Of a DNA stretch of 64,000 bases, positions 1 to 8,546 are shown in pieces. Within the stretch, counting starts at the first letter, position 1. The number at the start of each line of letters is the position of its first letter. A program made the translations under genes and the position numbers. Source of the stretch: Bacteroidales bacterium UBA5197 (GTDB lineage: Bacteria; Bacteroidota; Bacteroidia; Bacteroidales; Lentimicrobiaceae); contig DHVX01000062.1 of the NCBI GenBank assembly GCA_002412885.1, positions 132,951 through 196,950 on the forward strand, in the 5' to 3' direction. The notes beneath the pieces were generated by a model. It saw only the letters and a program-made list of their open reading frames with translations, had not been told where the DNA came from and ran no database searches.

Positions 1-1
1 A

Positions 2-787
2 ATATCCAAAGCAAATATTACCATCAGCCCGTCAAAAAGGTCTTATCCCGGATTACGCAGGTACAACAACATCGGATTGCATTATGGCAATGCGGCCTAT
101 CCGGTTAAAATTACTGTAAAGTCAGGAACAGAAATTATCAGCGAAAGCAGACTGATACCCGATAAAGCATACCACTGCTTCGAAATCAAAACAGAAAGCA
201 CTCCCGAAGTAATAACCATCGAACTGGAAGGTAAAGTCAGTCCCGATTTTTATGGGTTGACCCTGGATGGGAAAGCAGGTGTGAAGCTCGATAATATTGC
301 AATGCGCGGAGGCTCAGGTACAATATTCAGTACATTGAACAGCGAAAGTTTCAGAGCTATGGCAGGTCGTCTGAATCCTGAAATTGTAATATTCCAATAT
401 GGAGGAAATACCATTCCATATGTAAAAGATTCACTTGGAATCACCAATTATACAAAATATCTGGCGGGCAATATCAAATGGGTGCAAAGGCAGATTCCGG
501 GTGCAATGATTCTGTTTATCGGGCCATCAGATATGAGTACAATGATTGGCGGAAATATGGTCACCTATCCCCTGCTTCCATACCTTGACGCCAGATTAAA
601 GGAAACCTGCAAGAACAATGGCTGGGCATACTGGAGTATGTTTGAGGCCATGGGCGGCGAAAATTCTATGCCACACTGGGTTGATCAGGGTTTGGCAGCC
701 AACGATTACACGCATTTTTCGCCAAAAGGAACACGCATTATTTCCGAACTATTTTTTACAGCACTTTATCTCGACCTGAAAAAATGA
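2..787 (+). CDS. SGNH/GDSL-type hydrolase-like protein, 5' partial
   Basis: The reading frame is open to the first base of the window, so the gene starts upstream; the first in-frame start-like codon (TTG at 77) is internal. About 261 residues are visible. A GGN motif (near residue 135), a GPSD segment and a C-terminal D-x-T-H-F segment match SGNH blocks III to V, where the last block carries the catalytic Asp/His pair. The N-terminal Gly-Asp-Ser block lies outside the window or is degenerate. The stop overlaps the next start by 4 bp (ATGA), and the following genes encode a second SGNH protein and an MBOAT acyltransferase. That context suggests acetyl transfer to, or removal from, an envelope or exported polysaccharide, as in alginate-type acetylation modules. 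The family call is firm; the substrate is unknown. Confidence 0.75.
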   Translation: MSKANITISPSKRSYPGLRRYNNIGLHYGNAAYPVKITVKSGTEIISESRLIPDKAYHCFEIKTESTPEVITIELEGKVSPDFYGLTLDGKAGVKLDNIAMRGGSGTIFSTLNSESFRAMAGRLNPEIVIFQYGGNTIPYVKDSLGITNYTKYLAGNIKWVQRQIPGAMILFIGPSDMSTMIGGNMVTYPLLPYLDARLKETCKNNGWAYWSMFEAMGGENSMPHWVDQGLAANDYTHFSPKGTRIISELFFTALYLDLKK

Positions 788-2076
788 AGAACCTGATTAT
801 TCTTCTGCTAATATATGTCATGCCTTTTTACCTGTCGGCGCAGAAGTATGTGCTCGACAGTATAAGACCTTTGCTGGAAAACCTGATACACGAAGAAGCC
901 AATGTATTAGCTTATGCCGACTCATCTGCAAATTTTAAAATCTTCTTTAATAAACTGGATAGTTTACATAGCGGAAAACCTGAGAAAGTGCACATCATAC
1001 ACATTGGAGGTTCGCACATTCAAGCCGATGTATATTCAAACAAAATCAGAGAGTATTTGCGGAATATGAATAGCCATGATCTTGCGCCGCGTGGCCTGAT
1101 ATTTCCATTCCGGCTTGTGAGTACCAACAATCCGCAGAATTATAGTGTTACCGGCGATAAAACCAAATGGAAAGGCTACCGTTCAGCAGTCAGATCAGAC
1201 AGCGCTCTGTGGGGACTGACAGGAATTACTGCTGTTTTGACCGGTTATTCTGATACCCTTCTCATTAAAGCCAATCATAAAAATACAGTCACGAATAATT
1301 TCTTTTTCGATAGAATCCGTTTTTTTACAGATGCTGACCCATCAACCTATTGTATCAGTTTAACCGACAGTTCGATAAATATTATTTCTGATTCAGGGAA
1401 TACTGAAGCCGGCTTTCGGGAGCTAAAGTTGTCTGATACATTGACAGAAGCAGCATTTCTGATCAGTCATTCTGATACTTCAGCATGGGAACAATTCCGT
1501 CTTATGGGCATAGAACTGATGAATGATTATCCCGGAATCCAGTATGTATCGGTCGGTGTGAACGGAGCAAGCTTTGAGTCTTTTGCGCGATGTGCGCTGT
1601 TTGAGTCACAATTACGACTCTATAAACCTGATTTGTTTATCATTTCAATAGGAACAAACGATGCCTATACCAATGATTTCAAGGCTGATAAATTCAAAGA
1701 TTATTATAATGCAATGATCAGAATGGTTTTATCGGTCAATCCTGAATGTGCAATTTTGCTCACGGTTCCCAATGACTCCTATTACAAACGGAAACATCCG
1801 AACAAAAACACCCGGATTCAGCAGGAAATCATTCATACAATTGCAAGAGAACAAGGGCAGGCCGTTTGGGATTTTTATGAAATTATGGGAGGACTTGGCT
1901 CTTCTCAGAAATGGTATCTGAATAAACTTATGCCCCGCGACAGGATTCATTTTACATCGCCGGGATACAGCATTAAAGCCGATTTGTTGTTAAATGCCGT
2001 TGTTTTGCAATGGGAGAAATCAACAGGCCGGGAGCCGGGTAGTATTCTAAACAAATTGACCGGGAAAAATGAATAA
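784..2076 (+). CDS. Exported SGNH/GDSL-type hydrolase or acetyltransferase partner
   Basis: A 430-residue protein with a signal peptide (residues 1-19, cleavage before the Gln of LSAQ). SGNH blocks are visible: G75-G76-S77-H78 as block I with Ser77 the likely nucleophile, a VNGAS segment, GTND at 290-293 (block III), and D386-x-x-H389 followed by F-T-S-P-G-Y as block V. It should act in the periplasm on an acyl ester. It overlaps the upstream gene by 4 bp and the downstream MBOAT gene by 8 bp, so the three are one translationally coupled operon. In alginate-type and related modules an MBOAT protein passes acetyl groups across the membrane and SGNH proteins transfer them to the polymer. Esterase activity is the alternative. 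Confidence 0.82.
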   Translation: MKNLIILLLIYVMPFYLSAQKYVLDSIRPLLENLIHEEANVLAYADSSANFKIFFNKLDSLHSGKPEKVHIIHIGGSHIQADVYSNKIREYLRNMNSHDLAPRGLIFPFRLVSTNNPQNYSVTGDKTKWKGYRSAVRSDSALWGLTGITAVLTGYSDTLLIKANHKNTVTNNFFFDRIRFFTDADPSTYCISLTDSSINIISDSGNTEAGFRELKLSDTLTEAAFLISHSDTSAWEQFRLMGIELMNDYPGIQYVSVGVNGASFESFARCALFESQLRLYKPDLFIISIGTNDAYTNDFKADKFKDYYNAMIRMVLSVNPECAILLTVPNDSYYKRKHPNKNTRIQQEIIHTIAREQGQAVWDFYEIMGGLGSSQKWYLNKLMPRDRIHFTSPGYSIKADLLLNAVVLQWEKSTGREPGSILNKLTGKNE

Positions 2077-3727
2077 GCTCAAAGAAATATTCGCATTCTC
2101 GGAAGCGTTTCCCCTGATTTTTACCCAGGCTTCGTTCTGGATTTTCTTTACCATCATCTATCTGGTTTTTGCACTGGTTTATAAGAAAATCAAATTCCGG
2201 AATGTTTATCTGTTGCTGATTTCCTTATTTTTCTATTATAAAACCAGCGGACTTTTTGTCGGTCTGCTTATGTTTACCACAATCAGTAATTTTCTGCTGG
2301 GTGCGGGAATATTCAGAGCTACGAATAAACCCTTGAAGCTTTTGCTGGTTGCCTTCAGTGTGTTGCTTAACCTTTTCGTGCTCAGCTATTTCAAGTATGC
2401 TTATTTCTTTACCGATTCAATAAATCATCTTTTCGGCGCTCAGCTTGAAGTTGCTCACTGGCTGGCTGAGTGGGGGAATAACTTTAGTAATGTTAATTAT
2501 TTTACGGTTGATAAAATTGTATTACCCATTGGAATTTCGTTTTTTACCTTTCAAACAATCACTTACTGTGTAGATATATACCGTGGAAAGCTAACTCCCA
2601 TTAAATCGGTTTCTGATTTTGGTTTGTTTGTTACATTTTTCCCGCAACTGGTGGCTGGTCCCATTGTAAGGGCCGGTGACTTTATTCCACAGATAAATAA
2701 GGCAACACAGATCAGCCGTGATGATTTTAATGCCGGTACATTCCTGATTCTGAAAGGAATGATTAAAAAGATGATTTTTGCCGATTACATTGCCATGCAT
2801 TTTATGGATATGGTTTTTGACGCTCCGGTAATGTTTTCAGGTTTTGCAAATGTTATGGCATTGATCGGTTATTCGCTTCAGATTTATGGTGATTTTTCAG
2901 GATATACCGACATAGCCATTGGATTGGCGCTGCTGATGGGATTCAAACTGCCCCAGAACTTTAATTCGCCATATAAAGCAATTAATACTTCCGATTTCTG
3001 GAGACGCTGGCATATTTCGTTGTCCTCCTTTTTGAAAGATTATCTGTACATTCCTCTGGGAGGGAATAAACGCAGTTCAACCGGGTCGATGCTTATCAGT
3101 TTACTGATACTTTCAGGGACATTGGTTGCCATTGGTGATCTGCAGATCGCATTGCTGGTAATTGGAATTGTACTGGTTCTTATTACCGTTTCATTGATCT
3201 TTCCAAAGGTAAAAATGGAGTTTATCATGAACATCAACATCATGCTGACCATGTTGATCGGTGGTTTGTGGCATGGTGCTTCCTGGAAATTTGTGATCTG
3301 GGGCGGGTTAAACGGAATAGGAATACTGGTTTATAAATACTGGCGAAGAATCAGTCCCTGGGAAAAATTTGACAACCGGCTGACTGTAGTCTGGAAAATA
3401 GTGCTCACCTTCACTTTCATTACTTTTACCCGATTATATTTCAGGGGCGAAAGCATGGAGCATATTTCAGGCTGGTACAATCAGGTTGCCAATAATATGG
3501 ATTGGGGAAATGCATTGTTGGTGCTTAACCAGTACAGGATTGTTTTTATTGTGATGCTGGCAGGCTATGTTACGCATTGGCTACCGGTAAAAGTCAAATC
3601 AGGAATTGAAAATATTTACAGCAAAAGTCCTTTTGGTTTAAAGGTCATTTATGGAGTCGCAACCGGAATTATTTGTTATCAGGCATATTCAGCAAGTTTT
3701 CAGCCGTTTATTTATTTTCAGTTTTAG
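2069..3727 (+). CDS. MBOAT-family O-acyltransferase (AlgI/DltB-like)
   Basis: A 552-residue polytopic membrane protein with about ten hydrophobic segments. MBOAT hallmarks are present: a D-F-W-R-R-W-H segment with H315, then K-D-Y-L-Y-I-P-L-G-G, and the G-G-L-W-H-G-A-S-W segment with the catalytic His at residue 402. Family members move an acyl group, usually acetyl, from a cytoplasmic donor to an extracytoplasmic acceptor such as alginate, peptidoglycan or exopolysaccharide. The start overlaps the preceding SGNH gene by 8 bp and the gene ends the operon. The protein is slightly longer than typical AlgI because of an extra hydrophobic pair at about residues 345-375. The acceptor polymer cannot be told from this window. 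Confidence 0.9.
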   Translation: MNKLKEIFAFSEAFPLIFTQASFWIFFTIIYLVFALVYKKIKFRNVYLLLISLFFYYKTSGLFVGLLMFTTISNFLLGAGIFRATNKPLKLLLVAFSVLLNLFVLSYFKYAYFFTDSINHLFGAQLEVAHWLAEWGNNFSNVNYFTVDKIVLPIGISFFTFQTITYCVDIYRGKLTPIKSVSDFGLFVTFFPQLVAGPIVRAGDFIPQINKATQISRDDFNAGTFLILKGMIKKMIFADYIAMHFMDMVFDAPVMFSGFANVMALIGYSLQIYGDFSGYTDIAIGLALLMGFKLPQNFNSPYKAINTSDFWRRWHISLSSFLKDYLYIPLGGNKRSSTGSMLISLLILSGTLVAIGDLQIALLVIGIVLVLITVSLIFPKVKMEFIMNINIMLTMLIGGLWHGASWKFVIWGGLNGIGILVYKYWRRISPWEKFDNRLTVVWKIVLTFTFITFTRLYFRGESMEHISGWYNQVANNMDWGNALLVLNQYRIVFIVMLAGYVTHWLPVKVKSGIENIYSKSPFGLKVIYGVATGIICYQAYSASFQPFIYFQF

Positions 3728-3764
3728 TTGAAATGAAGGAATGATTGAAGAACTTAATCTATCC

Positions 3765-3902
3765 AAAATCACATTAAAATAGGATATTTGAAGCATTTCA
3801 GACATCTATACCCTTAATTCTATGCAAAATCACGCTATAATGTGATTTTAGTTGCATAAATCGAAAAATTATGCTATATTTGCATCAAAATCACACTATA
3901 AT
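3765..3902. promoter_or_regulatory. Three equally spaced HipB-type operators
   Basis: The half-site AAAATCAC occurs at 3765, 3826 and 3887, exactly 61 bp apart each time. The middle copy has a perfect inverted partner (AAAATCAC, 8-bp spacer, GTGATTTT, 3826-3849). The first keeps 5 of 8 bases of the right arm, and the third keeps little of it as it runs into the start codon. All lie between the MBOAT gene and hipB and flank the promoter. HipB-type antitoxins repress their own operon through several such palindromes, so autoregulation with looping or cooperative binding is the natural reading. Confidence 0.7.
3852..3882 (+). promoter_or_regulatory. Promoter of the hipBST-like operon
   Basis: TATATTTG at 3875-3882 fits the Bacteroidota -7 consensus TAnnTTTG. 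TTG at 3852-3854 lies 20 bp upstream, as expected for the -33 element. The promoter sits between the second and third operators, so repressor binding would occlude it. This placement also rules out the in-frame ATG at 3871, which lies in the -7 region, and supports translation from 3901. Confidence 0.65.
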
Positions 3903-4107
3903 GTTAGTTAAGCATCTTGGGGAAACGATAAAAAGCCGAAGAAAGGAGCTGAGAATAACTCAACCCCACCTGGCAGAATTGGCACAAATAAGCACCAATA
4001 CGCTGTATAAGTTGGAAAGAGGACAAGGCAATCCTTCACTAGACATTTTGAACAAACTGGCTGAAGTTATGGGCATGGAGCTAAAACTGGAAGTAAGGAA
4101 GAATTAA
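3901..4107 (+). CDS. hipB: HipB-like XRE antitoxin/repressor
   Basis: A 68-residue protein that is almost entirely one XRE helix-turn-helix domain (recognition region around Q-I-S-T-N-T-L-Y-K-L-E-R-G). The start at 3901 is preferred to ATG 3871 because the promoter and an operator lie between them. It precedes a split HipA by 7 bp. In HipBST systems HipB binds DNA and is not by itself the kinase neutraliser. It probably binds the three AAAATCAC operators upstream. The C-terminal part after the HTH is very short, as in other small HipB proteins. Confidence 0.82.
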   Translation: MLVKHLGETIKSRRKELRITQPHLAELAQISTNTLYKLERGQGNPSLDILNKLAEVMGMELKLEVRKN

Positions 4108-4114
4108 CAGATAG

Positions 4115-4444
4115 ATGAGAGCAGTAAAAATATATCGCAACAGAATATTGGCGGGAACTCTGACGGAAGAAGGCCGTCGGACTTATGTCTTCACCTATGA
4201 TGACAATTATTTCAATGATACTTCCCTGCCAGCAATCAGTTTGACCATTCCCAAGAACCAAAAGCAATACAAAAGTGAAATTCTGTTTCCTTGTTTTTAT
4301 AACTTACTTAGTGAAGGTGTAAACAGGAAATTACAATGCAAACATTTAAGGATTGACGAAGAAGACAATTTCGGATTACTCATGGCAACAGCACAGTTCG
4401 ACACCATTGGGGCAATAACCGTAAAACCAATTGCAGCAAAATGA
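4115..4444 (+). CDS. hipS: HipS-like protein (separate HipA N-terminal domain)
   Basis: A 109-residue protein matching the HipA N1 subdomain, with motifs such as G-T-L-T-E-E-G, Y-x-F-x-Y-D-x-x-Y and A-I-S-L-T-I-P. In classical HipA this domain is fused to the kinase; here it is a separate gene. In the described E. coli O127 HipBST system the equivalent small protein HipS is the antitoxin that neutralises HipT. It begins 7 bp after hipB and overlaps the kinase gene by 4 bp (ATGA), so the order B-S-T and the tight coupling match that system. The antitoxin role is inferred from family and layout. Confidence 0.78.
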   Translation: MRAVKIYRNRILAGTLTEEGRRTYVFTYDDNYFNDTSLPAISLTIPKNQKQYKSEILFPCFYNLLSEGVNRKLQCKHLRIDEEDNFGLLMATAQFDTIGAITVKPIAAK

Positions 4445-5445
4445 ACGTAAATGATTTGAAATTCTGCCCCGGAACTTTGGCTGAAGGTTTTGTAAGTTAT
4501 AGTCCGGCTTGCTTACGGAATTTGTTTAACGGCAAAAGAGTAAATCATGTTTTACCGTATGAACAGCCGCAGCAAAGCGAAGAAGTTGCAGAGTTATTTA
4601 TGGAAAATCGAAAACGCATTTCCATTTCAGGTGTACAGGAAAAATTAAGTCTGTTACTTGAAAAAAATCATTTGAGATTAACAAATGAGAGAGAACAAGG
4701 AACTTACATCCTAAAACCCATTCCTGTAGATTTAAAGAAAGTTGACCAGGTTCCTGCAAATGAACACCTGACAATGCAAATAGCCAGACAGGTTTTTGGA
4801 ATAAATACTGCAGAAAATGCCCTGATATTTTTCAAGAATGGCGCACCAGCCTATATCACCAGAAGGTTTGATGTAAAAGATGATTTCACCAAATGGGGAA
4901 TAGAAGATTTCGCAACGCTCGCAGGTAAAACCAGGGACAATGCAGGTGCCAATTTTAAATACGAATATAGTTACGAGGAATGTGGATTATTGATACAAAA
5001 ATATGTTTCGGCCTGGCGGGTGGAAATAGAGAAATACTTTTCACTGGTAGTTTTCAATTTCTTGTTTTCAAATGGCGATGCACACTTAAAAAACTTCTCA
5101 CTGCTTGAATCAACAAAAGGAGATTACTTGCTTAGCCCTGCTTATGATTTGATAAACACAAGATTACACGTTGATGATACCGATTTTGCATTAGATAAAG
5201 GGTTATTTGCCACTGATTTTAAAAGCGAGCAATACAAGAAAAGCGGGCATCCCTGCAAAAGCGATTTTTCGGAGTTCGCAAAAAGAATCGGTGTGTCGGA
5301 AAGCAGGGTTGACAAATTATTGAACCCCTTTTTGGAAAAGCATTCTTTGATAGAAACTTTGGTTAACCATTCCTTTTTAAGTGAATCCAATAAAAGAGGG
5401 TATTTGTTGATGTATAACACAAAACGAAATTATTTAATAGCTTAA
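4441..5445 (+). CDS. hipT: HipT-like Ser/Thr kinase toxin
   Basis: A 334-residue HipA-type kinase lacking the N1 domain, which is the HipT size. The Gly-rich loop region reads S61-I62-S63-G-V-Q-E-K; a Ser-Ile-Ser pair is the autophosphorylation site of HipT, unlike the single serine of HipA. The catalytic loop is N-G-D213-A-H-L-K-N (211-218) and the metal-binding segment is S-P-A-Y-D236-L. Known HipA and HipT phosphorylate aminoacyl-tRNA synthetases (GltX and TrpS respectively) and stop growth. The target here is unknown. No frameshift or catalytic loss is visible, so the toxin is probably active and held in check by HipS/HipB. Confidence 0.82.
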   Translation: MNVNDLKFCPGTLAEGFVSYSPACLRNLFNGKRVNHVLPYEQPQQSEEVAELFMENRKRISISGVQEKLSLLLEKNHLRLTNEREQGTYILKPIPVDLKKVDQVPANEHLTMQIARQVFGINTAENALIFFKNGAPAYITRRFDVKDDFTKWGIEDFATLAGKTRDNAGANFKYEYSYEECGLLIQKYVSAWRVEIEKYFSLVVFNFLFSNGDAHLKNFSLLESTKGDYLLSPAYDLINTRLHVDDTDFALDKGLFATDFKSEQYKKSGHPCKSDFSEFAKRIGVSESRVDKLLNPFLEKHSLIETLVNHSFLSESNKRGYLLMYNTKRNYLIA

Positions 5446-5693
5446 ACGATCGATGGAAATCGCCACAAAGAAACTTTTAGAACTTAGTTCTGAAATTGCC
5501 TGAGTTTAATCCCTGTCAGACAAATCTTCAGATAGACCTTATGCAAACATAACGGACCAGGAAAGGTGGACGAACTTCTGCCTGAAAATATTTAAGAAAA
5601 TCCTTTGCAGTTTAAAAATGAAATTGTATTGTTGTATTGAATTAGTAAGAGTATTAACAGCAATATTGTGAAACCTGATAAACTATAGCAGTT

Positions 5694-6497
5694 ATGAGAT
5701 TATTAATGATGATTTTATGTTTTATTCCAGCTTTTTCGCTGATGGCGCAGGATTCTTCAAAGTACTGTTTTTCAACAGGATTTGGGTACGATTATGTGCG
5801 CAATGACGATTTTCGTCCCTCTGCATTTATATCTCAGGATACCTGGGATAAAGAGAATAACTTCAATATCAGCATTTCCGCTTACAGAAAGCTTTCTAAG
5901 CGATTATCGGCAGGAGTTGGGTTTGTGTACAATACCTCCCACAAGGAAATCTTTAAAAAAAAGAATCCAGGGAATCAGAGTTCGGGCTATGTTGGCTTGA
6001 CCGGTAATTTTGCTTCTGAACAGAAAGCAAGAACATACAGTCCGCAGGTCTTGTTCAGGTATGATTATCCGATAACGGAAAAAATTTCGATTTGTGCTGA
6101 TTTGTACACACGATTTGATTTTTATTATTCAAAGTATGAGAGTGAATACACGCCCTCAGGCCAAACCCTAATGATTGGCGGAAATCCTTACGGATACTTG
6201 TATGACAGTGTGTATGGGAATGTTGTCATTAATGATTCAACCCGGATTACGCGGCTTATTTTAGGTGAAATAGAATCGAATTATTATCAGGATACCCGGA
6301 GTCTTCGGGTGGGGATAAGGCCGTCAATAAAACTGGCGTTATTCAGGAATGCCGGCATTGAAGTAGCCTTTGGTGTGCTTGAATTTCGAAAAAAGCTTTT
6401 TGATTCGCGGTTACCCGATGATGCAAAACTTTCAAAAGGATTCCGGACCAATTTTGGTCCTGAAACCTGGATGATTGGTTTTTATCTGGCTATCTGA
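5694..6497 (+). CDS. Predicted outer-membrane beta-barrel protein, unknown role
   Basis: A 267-residue protein with a clear signal peptide (residues 1-18, ending L-M-A-Q). The mature part alternates short hydrophobic/aromatic strands with polar turns, for example A-G-V-G-F-V-Y-N and R-Y-D-Y-P-I-T-E-K, and ends in a short aromatic strand (W-M-I-G-F-Y-L-A-I). This is typical of small Bacteroidota outer-membrane barrels. No enzyme motif is seen. It is alone on the plus strand, converging with the DUF2891 gene 24 bp away. The 248 bp upstream (5446-5693) hold no recognisable gene. Function unassigned. Confidence 0.65.
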   Translation: MRLLMMILCFIPAFSLMAQDSSKYCFSTGFGYDYVRNDDFRPSAFISQDTWDKENNFNISISAYRKLSKRLSAGVGFVYNTSHKEIFKKKNPGNQSSGYVGLTGNFASEQKARTYSPQVLFRYDYPITEKISICADLYTRFDFYYSKYESEYTPSGQTLMIGGNPYGYLYDSVYGNVVINDSTRITRLILGEIESNYYQDTRSLRVGIRPSIKLALFRNAGIEVAFGVLEFRKKLFDSRLPDDAKLSKGFRTNFGPETWMIGFYLAI

Positions 6498-6521
6498 CGT
6501 TAAGAATCTTTAGGTCGTCAG

Positions 6522-7592
6522 CTACTTTTTGTGAGTTCCCCCCAAAGTGTAAACAGCAAAACTTGCCAGCCAGTGTTCGCCGGCATAATCTCCGTCAGCC
6601 ACATTGGGCAGGGCTGCATTGATGTGTTTGTCTGCTGCATCCAGTAATAGATTCCGGTTCATTCCGGGTTTTTCTGCGATATACTTCAAAGCCCAGGCCC
6701 GCGAAAAGTTAAGCCCGTCAAGGTGTACCAGTTTGCCATCACTTCTGTCGCTTACCCGGGCAGTTTCCCGCATGATTTTCGGGGTTCCCTGATTGATGCC
6801 AGGCATAAACGCTTCTATCCATTCTGCAAATTCAGCATCCGGAAGAACCCTTGCCATGAGTTCTGCTTCGGTGAGACAGGGTGAAAAGAAATCGTAGCCT
6901 CCGGGCTCCCACGATTCAGGGCAATTTTGGTCGTTAAGGAAAAAGTCCCTGGACCGGCTCACAATAATCGTCTCAAGGGCTTTATTTTGCGTTGCACGGG
7001 CATAATCCAGTGCAAATGCCAGCCCGAATGCTGTATTGCTGTGCTCCCCTACCCTTATCGGATAAACCAGCTTTGGTAAAAAATCCAGATAATAATTGCA
7101 CAGCAGGTCGGTAAGCGGTAGCAGCGCAGCTTCCCACTCACGGGCTTTTGGATGGTCCCAGGTGTGCAATTCTTCAGCCAGCTTAAGAAACCACGCCCAG
7201 CCATAAGTACGCTCAAAAGTTTTGTTGTTGCTGTCGAGAAAGAAATTGAGTTCCACAGCAATGTTTTCAGCTGTAAGGTTCCTGTCAAGTGCAGATTTAA
7301 TCTTTTCCGTTTCGGGCAGACCGGGAAATGTTTTCATGATCTTAACCAACATCCAATGGCCATGCACCGCCGAATGCCAGTCGAAACACCCGTAAAAAGC
7401 AGGCCTGTACTCCCTGACAGGCTTTACATCCTTATCGCTTCCCAATACTTCACCGGGTTTATTTGGGTACTCCTGATGTATGCATTTCAGGGCAAGCTTT
7501 GCAAAATGCGAAGCCTGTTCTTCAGAAAGAGATGACTGGCTATACGCGAAAATTTGGGTGAGCAGCAGAAAAAGGGTAAGGATGGTTTTCAT
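6522..7592 (-). CDS. Exported DUF2891-family protein
   Basis: A 356-residue protein with a signal peptide (residues 1-18, ending A-Y-S-Q). The segment F-Y-G-C-F-D-W-H-S-A-V-H-G-H-W (about residues 67-81) is the signature of the DUF2891 family. Later family-like features are a helical-repeat organisation, E-H-S-N-T-A-F-G-L-A-F and a C-terminal E-H-W-L-A-S-F-A-V-Y. The all-alpha toroid look resembles glycoside-processing or terpene-cyclase-like folds, but no activity is established for the family. The conserved His/Trp/Asp cluster suggests a polar substrate pocket. Periplasmic location is inferred from the signal peptide. It has no operon partner. Confidence 0.8.
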   Translation of the reverse strand: MKTILTLFLLLTQIFAYSQSSLSEEQASHFAKLALKCIHQEYPNKPGEVLGSDKDVKPVREYRPAFYGCFDWHSAVHGHWMLVKIMKTFPGLPETEKIKSALDRNLTAENIAVELNFFLDSNNKTFERTYGWAWFLKLAEELHTWDHPKAREWEAALLPLTDLLCNYYLDFLPKLVYPIRVGEHSNTAFGLAFALDYARATQNKALETIIVSRSRDFFLNDQNCPESWEPGGYDFFSPCLTEAELMARVLPDAEFAEWIEAFMPGINQGTPKIMRETARVSDRSDGKLVHLDGLNFSRAWALKYIAEKPGMNRNLLLDAADKHINAALPNVADGDYAGEHWLASFAVYTLGGTHKK

Positions 7593-7691
7593 TTTCAGTG
7601 TAGATTAAAATCCCATAATGCTTCGAAGGTGCTAAGTTACATAAAGAAAGGATTAATACCCGTTGCACAGGTTCGCATTTATAGCATCCCC

Positions 7692-7725
7692 CTTATTTTC
7701 GAAAAACGCAAAAAACGAAAATAAG
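7692..7725. repeat. Perfect inverted repeat upstream of the DUF2891 gene
   Basis: Ten-base arms CTTATTTTCG and CGAAAATAAG are separated by 14 A-rich bases, about 100 bp upstream of the start at 7592. It could be an operator or a weak hairpin. No T-tract is placed for intrinsic termination on the minus strand. Confidence 0.4.
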
Positions 7726-8018
7726 AAACGGGCTTATTATCGTTTTGGAGAATAAAGTAAAATAGCAGGGTGGTGGATAGATCCCACCAGTTGCTGAGTT
7801 GCATTTAGTTTCTCCACAATAGGTTTTGGAGAATTCTTGGAATAATTCTTCTGTACTCGAAAAATAACAGAAAAACAAAATTTTTTCTGCTGTGTAAGAA
7901 AGTTTTTATATATATTCAATAGTGCCTTAACTCAAAAAGATGGCATGAATAAACATAGATATATCTTTACTGCCCTGGTTTAACCTTAACAAATGTTTAA
8001 CCCACAAAAACAATTATT

Positions 8019-8159
8019 ATGTCAGAACAGGAAGTCAGCGGAATCCGTATCGGAATAGGTACTTGCGTACCCGATGCAATCAGAGAAATGCCACTCCACC
8101 AATTAGAAGAAATTCTCGCACCTTTGTTTGTGTTAAGAAAATCGCTTACATTTTCATAA
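8019..8159 (+). CDS. Possible 46-residue small protein
   Basis: An ATG at 8019 preceded by an A-rich leader opens a 46-codon frame beginning M-S-E-Q-E-V-S-G-I-R-I-G and ending in TAA at 8157. The composition is protein-like, with an amphipathic E-M-P-L-H-Q-L-E-E-I-L-A-P-L stretch, but I recognise no family. It may be the 5' remnant of a longer lost gene. Low confidence. Confidence 0.25.
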   Translation: MSEQEVSGIRIGIGTCVPDAIREMPLHQLEEILAPLFVLRKSLTFS

Positions 8160-8279
8160 TCAATCCTCATGACCGGATCACCTACCATAAAATAGCTAGT
8201 ATTCTCAGTCTTGGTTCTGGGATTACAACTCAGAAAAATAATAGATGCAAAATGATAATAGCCAGTGGATATTTATTCA

Positions 8280-8546
8280 TCAGTAAATGTTTTCGATATG
8301 AATGATTCTGCTTTCCAGTTCCTCTAAACGTTGTTCTGTTTCATTGTAAAGGATATCGACTTCATCAATGTTGGATTCTAATTGCTTGATAATGCTTTTC
8401 TGTATTATAATACTCGATCTTAAATCATTGATTTCAGAACGTTGCTTAATGAAATTTATAAGTAACGCTATCAATAATATAAAACCAAAGATTATAAAAA
8501 TCTTATTGTGGTTCAATTTTATTATAAAACTATTGCTGGCTCTCAT
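8280..8546 (-). CDS. Small membrane-anchored coiled-coil protein
   Basis: An 88-residue protein from the ATG at 8546; the longer frame begins with TTG at 8567 and would run deeper into the upstream gene. One transmembrane helix (about residues 16-33, rich in Ile/Phe/Leu) is followed by a long charged heptad-like segment (about 35-85) with regular I/L spacing, typical of a coiled coil. It overlaps the upstream membrane-protein gene by 17 bp and is the last of three tightly packed minus-strand genes. The layout resembles a small membrane complex. No family is recognised. Confidence 0.5.
   Translation of the reverse strand: MRASNSFIIKLNHNKIFIIFGFILLIALLINFIKQRSEINDLRSSIIIQKSIIKQLESNIDEVDILYNETEQRLEELESRIIHIENIY

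Larger units (their letters stand above)
7593..8279. other. Gene-poor stretch with one inverted repeat and one weak small ORF
   Basis: This 687-bp AT-rich stretch has no convincing conserved gene. It contains an inverted repeat (CTTATTTTCG at 7692-7701 and CGAAAATAAG at 7716-7725) upstream of the DUF2891 gene, and a 46-codon ORF (listed separately). Overlapping minus-strand frames at 7693-7919 look random in composition and are not called. Confidence 0.5.

Noticed and set aside
3871..3900. Upstream ATG of hipB as the true start
   Set aside because: It coincides with the -7 promoter region and an operator, and would add residues unlike any HipB.
7693..7919. Overlapping short minus-strand ORFs upstream of the DUF2891 gene
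   Set aside because: Low-complexity, Phe/Lys-rich frames overlapping each other and an inverted repeat; no start context.
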